Of a stretch of DNA of 64,000 nucleotides, positions 24,227-33,389 are shown piece by piece (position 1 is the first letter of the stretch; each line of letters begins with the position of its first letter). Location: assembly GCF_964340395.1 (NCBI RefSeq), contig NC_135568.1:19770210-19834209 (forward strand), in the 5' to 3' direction. The notes below the pieces were generated by a model, which saw only the letters and a program-made list of their open reading frames with translations, was not told the DNA's origin and made no database searches. A program made the translations under genes and the position numbers. The DNA is from Glandiceps talaboti (Eukaryota; Hemichordata; Enteropneusta; Spengelidae).

Positions 24227-24319
24227 TCTTTGTTGAAGAAACATGAAGTGTTGATGTCAGACTTGATAGCATACAGAACCGTCATTGATGCCTTGAGAAA
24301 TCAAGCCATGGAATGTAGA
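24227..24319 (+). CDS. SPTAN1-like: Alpha-spectrin exon: repeat 9 helix B
   Basis: This 93-bp exon (31 residues) lies between ttatttgacag and AGA|gtaagt, phase 0/0. SLLKKHEVLMSDLIAYRTVI and ALRNQAMECR match the stretch LLKKHEALMSDL.AY...I.ALREQAQSCR just before the SH3 domain. It joins 20972-21121 in frame (DEVEAK|SLLKKHE) and the SH3 exon 24593-24733 in frame (MECR|QQEAP). These three exons form the only properly ordered repeat-9 segment in the window. Confidence 0.9.
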
Positions 24320-24592
24320 GTAAGTCTATTGAGACTAGATGACAGCTATGACATTATGTTATAAAGTTTTACTGTAAAAATTGACTTTGTTCATTGTACC
24401 TACATGTATACCATTCTGAGCTTACTGAACTACAGTATTATTTGTTGTTAGTGAAAACTGTTCCTATTGTAGTAGATGAACAAACTTTTTGAGCATTTTG
24501 TATGTACATGTATATATAGTATTTCCCAGAATATTAGGTTTGTAAATATGTTAGCACATTGCTAAATTCTTACTATATTGTTTATGGTACAG

Positions 24593-24733
24593 CAACAAGA
24601 AGCCCCCATTGGTAATGATGTACTGGTAGGCAAGGAATGTGTACTTGCCGTGAACGATTATGTCGAGGAGAGTCCTTGTGAGGCGTCCATGAAGAAAGGT
24701 GACGTCCTGAATCTCGTCAATAGTGCTAACAAG
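24593..24733 (+). CDS. SPTAN1-like: Alpha-spectrin SH3 first-half exon, copy 2 (colinear copy)
   Basis: This 141-bp, 47-residue exon is in phase 0/0 and in the expected position 274 bp after the helix B exon. The sequence [20 protein letters not shown] is followed by [17 protein letters not shown] and [10 protein letters not shown]. The SH3 fold is expected, but ALYDY reads AVNDY and the EKSPRE loop reads EESPCE. The second half of the SH3 (DWWKVEV...) should follow but is 8.5 kb away, beyond four more copies of this exon. Probably the parental copy for the array. Confidence 0.85.
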
Positions 24734-24816
24734 GTAATGTCATTCCTGTACATTTCTTATGTTATGTCATGTATGCTGACTAGTGGGCATTCCATTCCAT
24801 TTTATCGTTTCATTTT

Positions 24817-25060
24817 TTTAGCACAACTGAACTGATAAGATTCATTAGTGTTATAGGCATTGCTAAGTGTCTCTGTCTGTCTCTGTGTATGTCAATCTGT
24901 GTGTGTGGGTGTGTGTGTATGTGTGCGTGCATGCGTGCGTGCGCACACGCCATGATATATACTACTAGATGTATTACCTCGGGTGTCTAGTTGAGAAAAT
25001 TATTGTTCAAGTCAAAATGATCTTACCATTGGTGTGTCATTGGGGTCAAAAAACACATGA
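24817..25060 (+). repeat. U-family head, truncated
   Basis: TTAGCACAACTGAACTGATA through a GTCT/GTGC tract to ACCTCGGGTGTCTAGTTGAG and AAATGATCTTACCATTGGTG. It then stops at a (ACAT)n microsatellite; cores and tail are missing. Duplicated at 28351-28600. Confidence 0.65.
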
Positions 25061-25074
25061 ACACAGACAGATAC

Positions 25075-25465
25075 ATACCTACATACATACATACATACTA
25101 CATACATACATACATACATACATACATACATACATACACACACACATAAACAATTATATACAAACATACATACATACATACATACATACATACATACATA
25201 CATACATACATACATACACACATAAACAATTATATACATGTACATACACACATAAATAGTTATATACGTACGTACGTATGTACGACGTACAAACATACAT
25301 ACATGAATACGTACGTGAAACGTACGTACGTACGTACGTACGTACAAACATACATACATACATACATAAATACGTACGTACGTACGTACGTACGTACATA
25401 CGTACAAACATACATACATACATACATACATACATACATACATACATACATACATACATACATAC
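25075..25465. repeat. (ACAT)n / (ACGT)n compound microsatellite
   Basis: About 390 bp of ACAT units. In 25262-25410 these alternate with (ACGT)n blocks that are self-complementary. It explains the long Tyr/Val/Cys/Met and Thr/Tyr/Ile/His open frames on both strands. The duplicate at 28614-28767 is shorter and lacks the ACGT blocks. Confidence 0.9.
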
Positions 25466-26040
25466 AAACTGTTTTGGCAATTCAAGGAGAGGAAACAGTG
25501 TCGGAATGGGAGAACTCTTTTCCTTACGAAGTAGTAAATTAGTCACACTAAATATCTGCTTGCTTGATTGACTCTGGGATTTTTTGGCTGAAGTAGTCAG
25601 TTTTGGCGTTATGTAGAAGATCTGTTATGTGGTTCTTTGCATCCTGATATAATTGTTTATGAACTGTCAAATTTGTCTTTCGCCATAAGTGCTCAGCATG
25701 ACGACATTGTCGCTTTGCCTTCTCAGTCGTTTATAGAATTATACCAAAGATCACTTCGACAAGATGAAAGTCTCTGCGGCTTTACTGCCGCATGACTTAC
25801 CATTTGAATTTAATGTCGAGATCCTAGGCTGTTAAATGTTCAGATGGAGCTAGTATACTGTGAAGGTCTTCCATGCGGACAGTGTGATTTACATTATGAA
25901 TGTTCTGTGTCATCTTCATGGTGATAATTGGAGGAGGTAGCGCCACATTGAGGTGACTGATAATGCAGAGATGGTTGGATATAATAACACCAGAAACTAT
26001 TATAGACTGTACTAAGTCACTTTTCAATCTATGCACTTAA
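25466..26040 (-). mobile_element. CR1-like LINE fragment (end of endonuclease and linker)
   Basis: On the minus strand, from 26036 down, IVSGVIISNHLCIISHLNV and LPPP resemble the end of an AP-type endonuclease domain. Lower down, KAKRQCRHAEHLWRKTNLTV, then YQDAKNHITDLLHNAKTDYF and LLLRKEKSSPIP match the linker before the reverse transcriptase in CR1-type elements. The frame is broken between these blocks. The reverse transcriptase itself is absent; the fragment stops at the ACAT microsatellite. A second copy lies at 28768-29345. Confidence 0.6.
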
Positions 26041-26372
26041 CCAATAATTATATCGACCATATATGTTCTGACTCCTTGTTAAGGGTTTGGGTACTATAGT
26101 CACATGTTCATGTGAATGTATATCTATGACCCTCCTTCACCCCTTTAAAACCACTGTGGCTGGACCATCAGAATGTTGGCATTCTCAATATTAATGTTGA
26201 GTATATACATGTAGTTAGTTGGCGTGTACAGTCTAAGAAGAGTCATATAGACAGGGATTTCATAATGTGATTTGATGTTTTATGTTGAATTAGGACAATT
26301 CCGTATATGTATAACAATCATTGAAAAAACACTTGCTAATCTGTTGTGTATGTTTTGAAATTTGATATACAG

Positions 26373-26383
26373 GACTTGAATTT
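26373..26383 (+). pseudogene. SPTAN1-like: 5' stub of the repeat 10/11 exon fused to SH3 intron
   Basis: tttgatatacag is followed by GACTTGAATTT, the first bases of the exon that reads GATTTAAATTT at 26827. It then switches to TGTATGTACATGTATATATA from the intron upstream of the SH3 exon. Three further copies of this same junction lie at 28011, 29658 and 31304. Confidence 0.65.
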
Positions 26384-26477
26384 TGTATGTACATGTATAT
26401 ATAGTATTTCCCAGAATATTAGGTTTGTAAATATGTTAGCACATTGCTAAATTCTTACTATATTGTTTATGGTACAG

Positions 26478-26618
26478 CAACAAGAAGCCCCCATTGGTAA
26501 TGATGTACTGGTAGGCAAGGAATGTGTACTTGCCGTGAACGATTATGTCGAGAAGAGTCCTCGCAAGGTGTCCATGAAGAAAGGTGACGTCCTGAATCTC
26601 GTCAATAGTGCTAACAAG
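26478..26618 (+). CDS. SPTAN1-like: Alpha-spectrin SH3 first-half exon, copy 3
   Basis: 141 bp, phase 0/0, with acceptor and donor identical to copy 2. It encodes QQEAPIG..., [17 protein letters not shown] and [10 protein letters not shown]. The Arg at the PRE position is kept, unlike copies 1, 2 and 4, but Glu is Lys. About 210 bp downstream is the repeat 10/11 exon at 26827, not the SH3 second half. Phases are compatible, so SANK|DLNFRW could be spliced in frame. Confidence 0.8.
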
Positions 26619-26826
26619 GTAATGTCATTCCTGTACATTTCTTATGTTATGTTATGTCATGTATGCTGACTAGTGGGCATTCCATTCCATTTTATCGTTT
26701 CATTTTTTAGCACAACTAGTGTGATTTGGTGTTTTATGTTGAATTAGGACAATTTAGTATATGTATAACAATCATTGAAAAAACACTTGCTAATCTGTTG
26801 TGTATGTTTTGAAATTTGATATACAG

Positions 26827-26918
26827 GATTTAAATTTCCGTTGGACAGCTTTGGAACAAGTGGCTGATGAATGTAGTACCAGTCTTGGCAGTGCTCATGA
26901 TGTACACAGGTTCTTTAG
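26827..26918 (+). CDS. SPTAN1-like: Alpha-spectrin exon: repeat 10 helix C to repeat 11 helix A, copy 1
   Basis: This 92-bp exon has acceptor ttgatatacag and donor TTTAG|gtgaga; it enters in phase 0 and leaves with two bases. It encodes DLNFRWTALEQVADECSTSL and GSAHDVHRFFR, matching ELNERW..LQ.LAEER...LGSAHEVQRFHR of alpha-spectrin. In the normal gene this exon follows the repeat-10 exon; here it precedes it by 263 bp. The exit phase fits the entry phase of the following exon at 27182, so FFR|YTHLLE could be joined without a frameshift. Confidence 0.85.
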
Positions 26919-27181
26919 GTGAGAAATAACTCTTGGGTAGATTGTAAGTTTGTGTATGAGTGAGTAGATGAATTAGTGATAGCCAGCTAGGATAGAGTAT
27001 GATATGTTGCTAATGATTTGGTATGACCGAAAATTCCACAGCTTTGTAGTATATGGAAAGTTTAGGGAATATAATATGAGCTATCAGATCTGACAAACCA
27101 AATACTGTGCATATTGACACACCAGTAACATTATCAAATTGGCTAAAGTAAAGTACTAAAATGTGTTTAATTTCTGTTTAG

Positions 27182-27488
27182 ATACACACATTTGCTGGAG
27201 ACAGCTAACAATAGAAAACAACGTTGTCTGGAAGACTCATGCAAACAACACATACAGAGATGTGAAGTACGTGATCTCTTAGTCTGGATGAATGATAAAG
27301 AGGCAATCACTGTCTCCTCTGAAGTCGGTGACGATTTGGGACAAGTGGATGGTCAACAGAAGAAATTTGCTGATTTCCCCAAGGACTTGGCAGCCAATAA
27401 GGCCACACTGACAGAAATTATTGAAATTTCTACTGCCATACATGTTGAAAGTAGTCATGAAGTACAGTGTGTGGCTGCTTGTATTCAG
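27182..27488 (+). CDS. SPTAN1-like: Alpha-spectrin exon: end of repeat 9, repeat 10 helices A and B, copy 1
   Basis: This 307-bp exon runs from ttctgtttag to ATTCAG|gttagc; one base and then 102 codons. It opens with YTHLLETANNRKQRCLEDSC, the end of helix C. It continues RDLLVWMNDKEAIT (helix A with its Trp) and VGDDLGQVDGQQKKF, FPKDLAANKATLTEI (helix B), and ends EVQCVAACIQ. It matches human LLELGEKRK..LEKSCK...WINEKEAALTSEEVGADLEQVE..QKKF..F.KDL.AN. The full repeat core is kept, so this is the better-preserved form of the exon (compare 33761 and 35601). Confidence 0.88.
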
Positions 27489-28010
27489 GTTAGCAAGTGT
27501 ACCATGCTATGATTAATTGAGTTTGGTCTTAAACCCCAATGTTTGAATTCTATATAATCATATGAAACTTTGTAAACCAAAGATTTTAATGATTGAGAAT
27601 ATAGTAATAAAGTTTGAACATGATATTAAACTCTGGATAAAATTCTGTATTTTCATGAGCTTTCTGACTCTGTCTCTGGTGACATAATCGTCTGATGACA
27701 TACTGGGATTTCTTTAGAAGATTGTTGTACATGTAGATGTAAATGTGTATGAATGGCCGGCCTCCTTCACCCCTTTAAAACCACTGTGGCTTGACCACCA
27801 GAATTTTGGCATTCTCAATATTAATGTTGAGTATACATGTATATACACATAGTTAGTTGGCGTGTACAGTCTAAGAAGAGTCATATAGACAGGGATTCCA
27901 TAGTGTGATTTGATGTTTTATGTTGAATTAGGACAATTCCGTATATGTATAACAATCATTGGAAAAACACTTGCTAATCTGTTGTGTATGTTTTGAAATT
28001 TGATATACAG

Positions 28011-28021
28011 GACTTGAATTT
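28011..28021 (+). pseudogene. SPTAN1-like: 5' stub of the repeat 10/11 exon (second junction copy)
   Basis: Same fusion as at 26373: tatacag, GACTTGAATTT, then TGTATGTACATG leading to SH3 copy 4. Confidence 0.6.
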
Positions 28022-28117
28022 TGTATGTACATGTATATATATAGTATTTTCCAGAATATTAGGTTTGTAAATATGTTAGCACATTGCTAAATTCTTACTA
28101 TATTGTTTATGGTACAG

Positions 28118-28258
28118 CAACAAGAAGAACCCATTGGTAATGATGTACTGGTAGGCAAGGAATGTGTACTTGCCGTGAACGATTATGTCGAGGAGAGTCC
28201 TTGTGAGGCGTCCATGAAGAAAGGTGACGTCCTGAATCTCGTCAATAGTGCTAACAAG
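28118..28258 (+). CDS. SPTAN1-like: Alpha-spectrin SH3 first-half exon, copy 4
   Basis: 141 bp, phase 0/0. It encodes QQEEPIG..., [17 protein letters not shown] and [15 protein letters not shown] is shared only with copy 1, and EESPCE with copy 2. Its downstream intron also matches copy 2 (U head, ACAT tract, CR1-like fragment), whereas its upstream junction matches copies 3, 5 and 6. It is thus a mosaic of the two flank types. Confidence 0.8.
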
Positions 28259-28350
28259 GTAATGTCATTCCTGTACATTTCTTATGTTATGTTATGTCAT
28301 GTATGCTGACTAGTGGGCATTCCATTCCATTTTATCGTTTCATTTTTTTT

Positions 28351-28600
28351 TAGCACAACTGAACTGATAAGATTCATTAGTGTTATAGGCATTGCTAAGT
28401 GTCTCTGTCTGTCTCTGTGTATGTCAATCTGTGTGTGTGGGTGTGTGTGTATGTGTGCGTGCATGCGTGCGTGCGCACACGCCATGATATTTGGTACTAC
28501 TAGATGTATTACCTCGGGTGTCTAGTTGAGAAAATTATTGTTCAAGTCAAAATGATCTTACCATTGGTGTGTCATTGGGGTCAAAAAACACATGAACACA
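28351..28600 (+). repeat. U-family head, truncated (duplicate of 24817-25060)
   Basis: Near-identical to 24817-25060, with TTTGGTACTACTAGATG where that copy reads ATATACTACTAGATG. Confidence 0.65.
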
Positions 28601-28613
28601 GACAGATACATAC

Positions 28614-28767
28614 CTACATACATACATACATACATACTACATACATATACATACATACATACATACATACATACATACACACACACATAAACAATTATAT
28701 ACAAACATACATACATACATACATACATACATACATACATACATACATACATACATACATACATACA
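28614..28767. repeat. (ACAT)n microsatellite
   Basis: Shorter counterpart of 25075-25465, without the ACGT blocks. Confidence 0.9.
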
Positions 28768-29345
28768 AACTGTTTTGGCAATTCAAGGAGAGGAAACAGT
28801 GTCGGAATGGGAGAACTCTTTTCTTTACGAAGTAGTAAATTAGTCACACTAATATCTGCTTGCTTGATTGACTCTGGGATTTTTTGGCTGAAGTAGTCAG
28901 TTTTGGCATTATGTAGAAGATCTGTTATGTGGTTCTTTGCATCCTGATATAATTGTTTATGAACTGTCAAATTTGTCTTTCGCCATAAGTGCTCAGCATG
29001 ACGACATTGTCGTTTTGCCTTCTCAGTCTGTCGTTTATAGAATTATACCAAAGATCACTTCGACGAGATGAAAGTCTCTGCGGCTTTACTGGCGCATGAC
29101 TTACCATTTGAGTTTAATGTCGAGATCCTAGGCTGTTAAATGATCAGATGGAGCTAGTATACTGTGAAGGTCTTCCATGCGGACAGTGTGATTAACATTA
29201 TGAATGTTCTGTGTCATCTTCATGGTGATAATTGGAGGAGGTAGTGCCACATTGAGGTGACTGATAATGCAGAGATGGTTGGATATAATAACACCAGAAA
29301 CTATTATAGACTGTACTAAGTCACTTTTCAATCTATGCACTTAAC
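28768..29345 (-). mobile_element. CR1-like LINE fragment, duplicate
   Basis: Near-identical to 25466-26040, offset by about 3.3 kb. Minus-strand peptides are VHKQLYQDAKNHITDLLHN, AKTDYFSQKI and LLLRKEKSSPIP for the linker, and VIISNHLCIISHLNVALPPP for the endonuclease end. It was duplicated together with the spectrin exons, so it is a passenger of the tandem duplication rather than an independent insertion. Confidence 0.6.
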
Positions 29346-29657
29346 CAATAATTATATCGACCATATATGTTCTGACTCCTTGTTAAGGGTTTGGGTACTA
29401 TAGTCACATGTTCATGTGAATATATATCTATGACCTCCTTCACCCCTTTAAAACCACTGTGGCTGGACCATCAGAATGTTGGCATTCTCAATATTAATGT
29501 TGAGTATATAGTTTGTTTGAGTGTGCAGTGTGATAGAAGCCATATAGAGATGGCTTTCATACTATGATTTGGTGTTTTATGTTGAATTAGGAAAATATCA
29601 GTATATTGAAAAAATACTTGCTAATTTGTTGTGTATGTTTTGAAATTTGATATACAG

Positions 29658-29668
29658 GACTTGAATTT
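29658..29668 (+). pseudogene. SPTAN1-like: 5' stub of the repeat 10/11 exon (third junction copy)
   Basis: tatacag, GACTTGAATTT, then TGTATGTACATG leading to SH3 copy 5. Confidence 0.6.
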
Positions 29669-29769
29669 TGTATGTACATGTATATATATAGTATTAAATT
29701 TCCCAGAATATTAGGTTTGTAAATATGTTAGCACATTGCTAAATTCTTACTATATTGTTTATGGTACAG

Positions 29770-29910
29770 CAACAAGAAGCCCCCATTGGTAATGATGTAC
29801 TGGTAGGCAAGGAATGTGTACTTGCCGTGAACGATTATGTCGAGAAGAGTCCTCGCGAGGCGTCCATGAAGAAAGGTTATGTCCTGACCCTCATCAATAG
29901 TGCTAACAAG
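29770..29910 (+). CDS. SPTAN1-like: Alpha-spectrin SH3 first-half exon, copy 5
   Basis: 141 bp, phase 0/0. It reads [20 protein letters not shown] and LINSANK. SPRE and VLTL are the residues found in other animals' alpha-spectrin SH3, so this copy and copy 6 look more ancestral there than copies 1, 2 and 4 (SPCE, VLNL). But the conserved Asp of MKKGD is Tyr. It lies 3292 bp after copy 3 and is the same position in the tandem unit. Confidence 0.8.
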
Positions 29911-30114
29911 GTAATGTCATTCCTGTACATTTCTTATGTTAAGTTATGTCATGTATGCTGACTTAGTGGGCATTCCATTTTATCGTTTCATTTTTTAGCA
30001 CAACTAGTGTGATTTGGTGTTTTATGTTGAATTAGGACAATTTAGTATATGTATAACAATCATTGAAAAAACACTTGCTAATCTGTTGTGTATGTTTTGA
30101 AATTTGATATACAG

Positions 30115-30206
30115 GATTTAAATTTCCGTTGGACAGCTTTGGAACAAGTGGCTGATGAATGTAGTACCAGTCTTGGCAATGCTCATGATGTACACAGGTT
30201 CTTTAG
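30115..30206 (+). CDS. SPTAN1-like: Alpha-spectrin exon: repeat 10 helix C to repeat 11 helix A, copy 2
   Basis: This 92-bp exon is nearly identical to 26827-26918 (Gly to Asp/Asn-type change at GSAHD, read as GNAHD), with the same splice sites and phases. It is the corresponding exon of the second 3.29-kb unit and again precedes rather than follows the repeat-10 exon. Confidence 0.85.
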
Positions 30207-30469
30207 GTGAGAAATAACTCTTGGGTAGATTGTAAGTGTGTGTATGAGTGAGTAGATGAATTAGTGATAGCCAGCTAGGATAGAGTATGATATGTTGCTA
30301 ATGATTTGGTATGACCGAAAATTCCACAGCTTTGTAGTATATGGAAAGTTTAGGGAATATAATATGAGCTATCAGATCTGACAAACCAAATTCTGTACAT
30401 ATTGACACACCAGTAACATTATCAAATTGGCTAAAGTAAAGTACTAAAATGTGTTTAATTTCTGTTTAG

Positions 30470-30776
30470 ATACACACATTTGCTGGAGACAGCTAACAAA
30501 AGAAAACAACGTTGTCTGGAAGACTCATGCAAACAACACATACAGAGATGTGAAGTCCGTGATCTCTTAGTCTGGATGAATGATAAAGAGGCAATCACTG
30601 TCTCCTCTGAAGTCGGTGACGATTTGGGACAAGTGGATGGTCAACAGAAGAAATTTGCTGATTTCCCCAAGGACTTGGCAGCAAATAAGGCCACACTGAC
30701 AGAAATTATTGAAATTTCTACCGCCATACATGTTGAAAGTAGTCATGAAGTACAGTGTGTGGCTGCTTGTATCCAG
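30470..30776 (+). CDS. SPTAN1-like: Alpha-spectrin exon: end of repeat 9, repeat 10 helices A and B, copy 2
   Basis: 307 bp, differing from 27182-27488 by only a few bases (for example ETANKRK for ETANNRK, and a silent change in CIQ). The frame is fully open, the helix A Trp is kept, and the donor is ATCCAG|gttagc. Introns on both sides are also near-identical to the first copy, which points to recent tandem duplication. Confidence 0.87.
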
Positions 30777-31303
30777 GTTAGCAAGTGTACCATGCTATGA
30801 TTTTAATTGAGTTTGGTCTTAAACCCCAATGTTTGAATTCTATATAATCATATGAAACTTTGTAAACCAAAGATTTTAATGATTGAGAATATAGTAATAA
30901 AGTTTGAACATGATATTAAACTCTGGATAAAATTCTGTATTTTCATGAGCTTTCTGACTCTGTCTCTGGTGACATGATCGTCTGATGACATACTAGGATT
31001 TCTTTAGAAGATTGTTGTACATGTAGATGTAAATGTGTATGAATGGCCGGCCTCCTTCACTCCTTTAAAACCACTGTGGCTTGACCACCAGAATTTTGGC
31101 ATTCTCAATATTAATGTTGAGTATACATGTATATACACATAGTTAGTTGGCGTGTACTGCAGTCTAAGAAGAGTCATATAGACAGGGATTTCATAGTGTG
31201 ATTTGATGTTTTATGTTGAATTAGGACAATACAGTGTATGTATAACAATCATTGGAAAAACACTTGCTAATCTGTTGTGTATGTTTTGAAATTTGATATA
31301 CAG

Positions 31304-31314
31304 GACTTGAATTT
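31304..31314 (+). pseudogene. SPTAN1-like: 5' stub of the repeat 10/11 exon (fourth junction copy)
   Basis: atacag, GACTTGAATTT, then TGTATGTACATG leading to SH3 copy 6. Confidence 0.6.
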
Positions 31315-31408
31315 TGTATGTACATGTATATATAGTATTTCCCAGAATATTAGGTTTGTAAATATGTTAGCACATTGCTAAATTCTTACTATATTGTTTA
31401 TGGTACAG

Positions 31409-31549
31409 CAACAAGAAGCCCCCATTGGTAATGATGTACTGGTAGGCAAGGAATGTGTACTTGCCGTGAACGATTATGTCGAGAAGAGTCCTCGCGAGGC
31501 GTCCATGAAGAAAGGTTATGTCCTGACCCTCATCAATAGTGCTAACAAG
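31409..31549 (+). CDS. SPTAN1-like: Alpha-spectrin SH3 first-half exon, copy 6
   Basis: 141 bp, phase 0/0, with protein identical to copy 5 ([21 protein letters not shown] region). It is followed after 125 bp by a truncated repeat-11 exon fused to the intron that precedes the repeat 10/11 exon in copies 3 and 5. It is the last SH3 first-half exon before the only SH3 second-half exons in the window (33238 and 35074), to which it is phase-compatible. Confidence 0.8.
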
Positions 31550-31674
31550 GTAATGTCATTCCTGTACATTTCTTATGTTATGTTATGTCATGTATGCTAG
31601 TGGGCATTCCATTCCATTTTATCGTTTCATTTTTTAGCACAACTAGTGTGATTTGGTGTTTTATGTTGAATTAG

Positions 31675-31901
31675 GACACGATGAAACGAAAGATTCGATT
31701 AGTGAGAAAAACAATGCTCTGAATACAGACAACTATGGACATGATGTACACAGTGTTCAGGCCTTTCAGTGTAAACATCAAGTCTTAGAATGTGATATTT
31801 CTGCCCTTGGTTACAAAGTACATCAACTAGATGACAGAGGTGGATGTCTTATTCAAACCCATCGAGAGTCAGATGGCGCTTTCTCTAATGTTCAGAGAAG
31901 T
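31675..31901 (+). pseudogene. SPTAN1-like: Alpha-spectrin repeat-11 exon, 5'-truncated
   Basis: After gttgaattag the frame reads HDETKDSISEKNNALNTDNY, GHDVHSVQAFQCKHQ, CDISALGYKVHQL and LIQTHRES. This matches DADETKEWIEEKNQALNTDNYGHDLASVQALQRKHE of alpha-spectrin repeat 11. The helix A Trp is Ser (TCG). The start of the exon is lost: the intron ttatgttgaattaggac from copies 3 and 5 runs straight into the exon interior. The chance acceptor at 31674 would need a donor leaving one base, and none of the other exons does that. The 3' donor AGT|gtaagt is intact. Confidence 0.75.
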
Positions 31902-32089
31902 GTAAGTTTATCTATGTAACATTCTGAAATACTTCATCACTTTACTTTTTTTGTAGCATGGTATTATATTACAGAGAGATGCTCATTAGACAAAAGTTTA
32001 TGATCTGTAGTAATTTTAAAAATTTCATATCGTATTCATAGAATATTCACATAAGTCAAAATTATACAATTTTAAATGATCATGACCTT

Positions 32090-32480
32090 GCACCATATAG
32101 TAAATATGCATTGGTTTTTTTGTTTCAATTTCTTTGGTGCTTCTTGTCTAATTAAGGCAGATATTTCACATCTGGATATTGTTGGTCTATGGTAATTTCG
32201 TTGTGTGAATGATCTTGTAATGTCGGTGTTTTGCTTGTATAAGTGGGTTTTATCGTCTGCAAGTGCCTTTGCCAGGTATAGTGTAAAGAGTACCGGGCTC
32301 AGACAGTCTCCTTGAGGAGCTCCTACATTCGTGATAAATGTTTCTGTAGTACTCCGCATCAAACTTGTAGTTGCAATACATCCTTCAACAGTATTGATAC
32401 CATATGGAGCTCGTCTTCATCGAGAATGTTTTTTAGATCTTGAAAGCACCCCCTGTCCACGGTGTCAAAGACAAGTCACA
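32090..32480 (-). pseudogene. Reverse transcriptase fragment, LINE type
   Basis: Read on the minus strand from 32480 down. VFDTVDRGCFQDLKNIL (motif A region) and DELHMVSILLKDVLQLQV end at a stop. In a shifted frame, FITNVGAPQGDCLSPVLFTL then gives motif B. The catalytic YADD box is missing and the reading degenerates downstream. One frameshift separates the two motifs. The family is not assigned. It lies in the intron between the repeat-11 fragment and the first SH3 second-half exon. Confidence 0.6.
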
Positions 32481-33237
32481 TTAAAACTACATGACTGTAT
32501 AAACAATATACGTAAAAACTGTACAAGTTACCTGTCTATAAGGTGTTAATACTGTAAGATATTTAAGTTAAAATGCCCTAACTTGGACATGTAATGCCAT
32601 CTAGAAGTTTGAAATGTTGGGGGAAATAGTTTGTCTCAAGTATGTACAAATACCTACCAGTATGTAAAGTCTGATGACCTTATGTATTGATAAATATACA
32701 TGAAATTCTGTGATTACATAATTTTAGGCAAATTCTGCCATCAGCTGTGTTTACAATTGTTCTGTGATAGAAGCATCTGACTGGACTGGAATAATATGAG
32801 AAGAGAACTTTGAATCAAATCTAAATTTCACAATTTAAATTGTTTATTTAGCATTCATGTAAGAATAAATTATACCATGCAAGAACCAAACTGAACCAAA
32901 AATATGGAATATATACTCTGGTCATTCTATGTCAAGACAACAAGTGTCTGTGTCATTGGTTCTGTTGTGTTCAAAATTGCCCTTACTTTCCCCAATCTTA
33001 CTGGCAATAGTACATTACCAACACTTTTCTTCATTCAGCTGTAAACTATTCGTGGCCTCTAAGCATTGTCATTCCTCAAGTGACTCATCATGACAAGGGC
33101 CCCTTAGGTTACTCGTATTTTCCTTGTCTGAACGAAGAAAAATATTTGGGAATTATATCTAAGTTTACAAAAAAGAGACTGGTGTTTCTGTCAGCAAGAA
33201 ACCCATAATAAGATATTTTATATGTTTATGGTGATAG

Positions 33238-33389
33238 GACCAGTGGAACGTTGAAGTAAATGATCAAGGTTTTGTACCAGCAACTGAGAAGATAGATTCA
33301 GTGCAGTCCTCATCCCAGGGTAACTTGGCTGATGAAGTCAATAGTATTGCCAACATACAGAGACAGAGACAGAGACAGATCGAAGATCA
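33238..33389 (+). CDS. SPTAN1-like: Alpha-spectrin SH3 second-half exon, copy 1
   Basis: This 152-bp exon runs from gtgatag to GATCA|gtaagt; it enters in phase 0 and leaves with two bases. It encodes DQWNVEVNDQGFVPATEKID, then SVQSSSQGNLADEVNSIAN and an Arg-Gln repeat. Human alpha-II has [23 protein letters not shown] here. The first Trp of the SH3 Trp-Trp pair is Gln and the Tyr of PAAYV is gone, so two ligand-groove aromatics are missing. The Arg-Gln run comes from an (AGACAG)n stretch inside the exon. It splices in phase to 33761 (ED Q|YTHLLE), the normal order. Confidence 0.85.

Noticed and set aside
25012-25546. Long open frames of Tyr-Val-Cys-Met and Thr-Tyr-Ile-His repeats
   Set aside because: Products of the (ACAT)n/(ACGT)n microsatellite in all frames.
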